DNA from: 73-13 sp035556395 | GTDB taxonomy: Bacteria; Actinomycetota; Actinomycetes; Actinomycetales; Microbacteriaceae | Assembly (NCBI GenBank): GCA_035556395.1 | Contig: DATMFB010000143.1 | Location: 1-5,752 of the forward strand | DNA: 5,752 nucleotides | Direction: 5' to 3' | In this document: positions 4,811-5,752 of the stretch, piece by piece | How positions within the stretch are numbered: the stretch's first letter is position 1 | Layout of the letters: the number at the start of each line of letters is the position of its first letter | Position numbers and translations under genes: made by a program | Notes under the pieces: generated by a model | Databases searched by the model: none | Seen by the model: only the letters and a program-made list of their open reading frames with translations | Told to the model about the DNA's origin: nothing

Positions 4811-5752
4811 GTGACGGACATCGAGATCGGGCGCGGCAAGCGGGCGCGCCGAGCGTGGGCATTCGACGACGTCGCGATCGTCCCGAGCCGGCGCACGCGC
4901 GATCCCGAGGACGTCAGCGTCAGCTGGTCGATCGACGCGTTCACATTCGACACGCCGGTCATCGCGGCGCCGATGGACTCCGTCGTCAGCCCCTCGACGG
5001 CCATCGCGATCGGCCGGCTCGGCGGACTCGGCGTGCTCGACCTCGAGGGCGTCTGGACCCGCTACGAGGATCCGCTCCCGATCCTCGAGGAGATCAGCAC
5101 CCTCCCCGCCGACGACTCGACGGGTCGACTGCAGGAGATCTACGCCGAGGCGATCAAGCCCGAGCTGGTGTCCGCCCGCCTCGCCGAGATCCGCGCGGCC
5201 GGCGTCCCCGTCGCGGGCGCCCTGAGCCCGCAGCGCACGGCCGATCTGCACCGGACCGTCGTCGACGCCGGGGTCGATCTCTTCGTCATCCGCGGCACGA
5301 CCGTCAGCGCCGAGCACGTGTCGAAGACGCGCGAGCCGCTCAACCTGAAGCAGTTCATCTACGAGCTCGACGTCCCCGTCATCGTCGGCGGCGCCGCGAC
5401 CTACACGGCGGCGCTCCACCTGATGCGCACCGGCGCAGCCGGCGTGCTCGTCGGCTTCGGCGGCGGCGCGGCGTCGACGACGCGCTCGTCGCTCGGCATC
5501 CACGCGCCCATGGCGTCCGCGGTCGCGGATGTCGCCGGCGCGCGGCGCGACTACCTCGACGAGTCGGGCGGGCGCTACGTGCACGTCATCGCCGACGGCG
5601 GCCTGAGCACGAGCGGCGACATCGTCAAGGCGATCGCGTGCGGCGCCGACGCGGTCATGCTCGGCACCGCCCTCGCACGCGCGGCCGAGGCGCCCGGCGC
5701 AGGCTGGCACTGGGGCGCGGAGGCGCACCACCCGGAGCTGCCGCGCGGCAGC
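4811..5752 (+). CDS. guaB3: GuaB3 family IMP dehydrogenase-related protein (3' end outside window)
   Basis: The GTG-started frame is open to the last base: 314 residues of an expected ~370. It is an IMPDH/GMP reductase-type TIM barrel without CBS domains; only a short linker (about 76-120) stands where CBS domains sit in GuaB. Visible segments are AFDDVAIVPSRRTRDPEDVS (17-36), APMDSVVSPSTA (53-64), GGLGVLDLEG (71-80), AGALSPQR (135-142), FVIRGTTVSAEHVSK (158-172), the loop VGFGGGAASTTR (214-225), RDYLDESGGRYVHVIADGG (246-264) and IACGADAVMLG (275-285). In the catalytic loop Ser222 (bases 5474-5476) takes the place of the catalytic Cys of IMPDH and GMP reductase, while the following TTR is kept. 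From memory, actinobacterial GuaB3 proteins generally lack this Cys, so this looks like a lineage trait and not decay. Role in purine metabolism is unproven. The start is supported by the TAGGCT box and the family N-terminus IEIGRGKRARRAW. Confidence 0.95.
   Translation, partial: MTDIEIGRGKRARRAWAFDDVAIVPSRRTRDPEDVSVSWSIDAFTFDTPVIAAPMDSVVSPSTAIAIGRLGGLGVLDLEGVWTRYEDPLPILEEISTLPADDSTGRLQEIYAEAIKPELVSARLAEIRAAGVPVAGALSPQRTADLHRTVVDAGVDLFVIRGTTVSAEHVSKTREPLNLKQFIYELDVPVIVGGAATYTAALHLMRTGAAGVLVGFGGGAASTTRSSLGIHAPMASAVADVAGARRDYLDESGGRYVHVIADGGLSTSGDIVKAIACGADAVMLGTALARAAEAPGAGWHWGAEAHHPELPRGS

Noticed and set aside
4766..5731. 321-codon minus-strand frame opposite guaB3
   Set aside because: Antisense shadow of a strongly recognised gene; Arg/Asp/Ala-rich and without motifs. 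The real gene on the plus strand has no stop inside the window.
1..5752. Mobile element, CRISPR array, tRNA/rRNA, riboswitch (including a purine riboswitch or S-box near the purine and sulfur genes)
   Set aside because: No repeats with spacers, no transposase or integrase, no tRNA-like fold, and the intergenic regions (7 to 111 bp) with start-adjacent -10 boxes leave no room for a leader riboswitch.

Overview
This is a GC-rich, densely packed chromosomal segment with G/C-biased third codon positions. It holds six protein genes, two of them cut by the window edges. Gene content and protein wording point to an actinomycete, most likely Microbacteriaceae: a GuaB/GuaB3 pair, a secreted lipoprotein of an actinobacterial type, and starts without Shine-Dalgarno sequences. 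That placement is an inference from remembered protein families, not from a search.

Layout, left to right. (1) The C-terminal half of guaB (IMP dehydrogenase), plus strand, 1-734. (2) A convergent lipoprotein gene, minus strand, 759-1703, with a signal peptide, a lipobox and a Cys-rich extracellular domain. (3) A 111-bp divergent intergenic region. (4) A plus-strand pair: a two-domain sulfurtransferase of the 3-mercaptopyruvate type (1815-2657), then cysteine synthase cysK (2667-3602). (5) A convergent MalY/PatB-type PLP-dependent C-S lyase, minus strand, 3610-4761. (6) A 49-bp divergent intergenic region. (7) guaB3, an IMPDH-family protein without CBS domains, plus strand, from 4811 and running off the right edge. 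No stretch over about 110 bases lacks a gene. I saw no RNA genes, mobile elements, CRISPR arrays or attachment sites.

Functionally, two guanine-nucleotide-family genes flank a lipoprotein gene and a sulfur/cysteine block. In that block CysK makes cysteine, the sulfurtransferase handles sulfur from mercaptopyruvate (a cysteine catabolite), and the C-S lyase breaks cystathionine or similar thioethers. No biochemical link between the purine and sulfur genes is evident.

The points most worth a second look are: (a) GuaB3 has Ser where IMPDH and GMP reductase have their catalytic Cys, while the GuaB in the same window keeps the Cys; (b) all five visible gene starts lack a Shine-Dalgarno sequence and have a -10-like hexamer 6-9 nt upstream, as expected for leaderless mRNAs; (c) two divergent promoters are packed into 49 bp, and a cysK promoter appears to be built from the stop codon of the preceding gene; (d) the lipoprotein domain has lysozyme-like hints but no firm function. 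I did not find a clearly new multi-gene system; most of the window is conventional housekeeping DNA.
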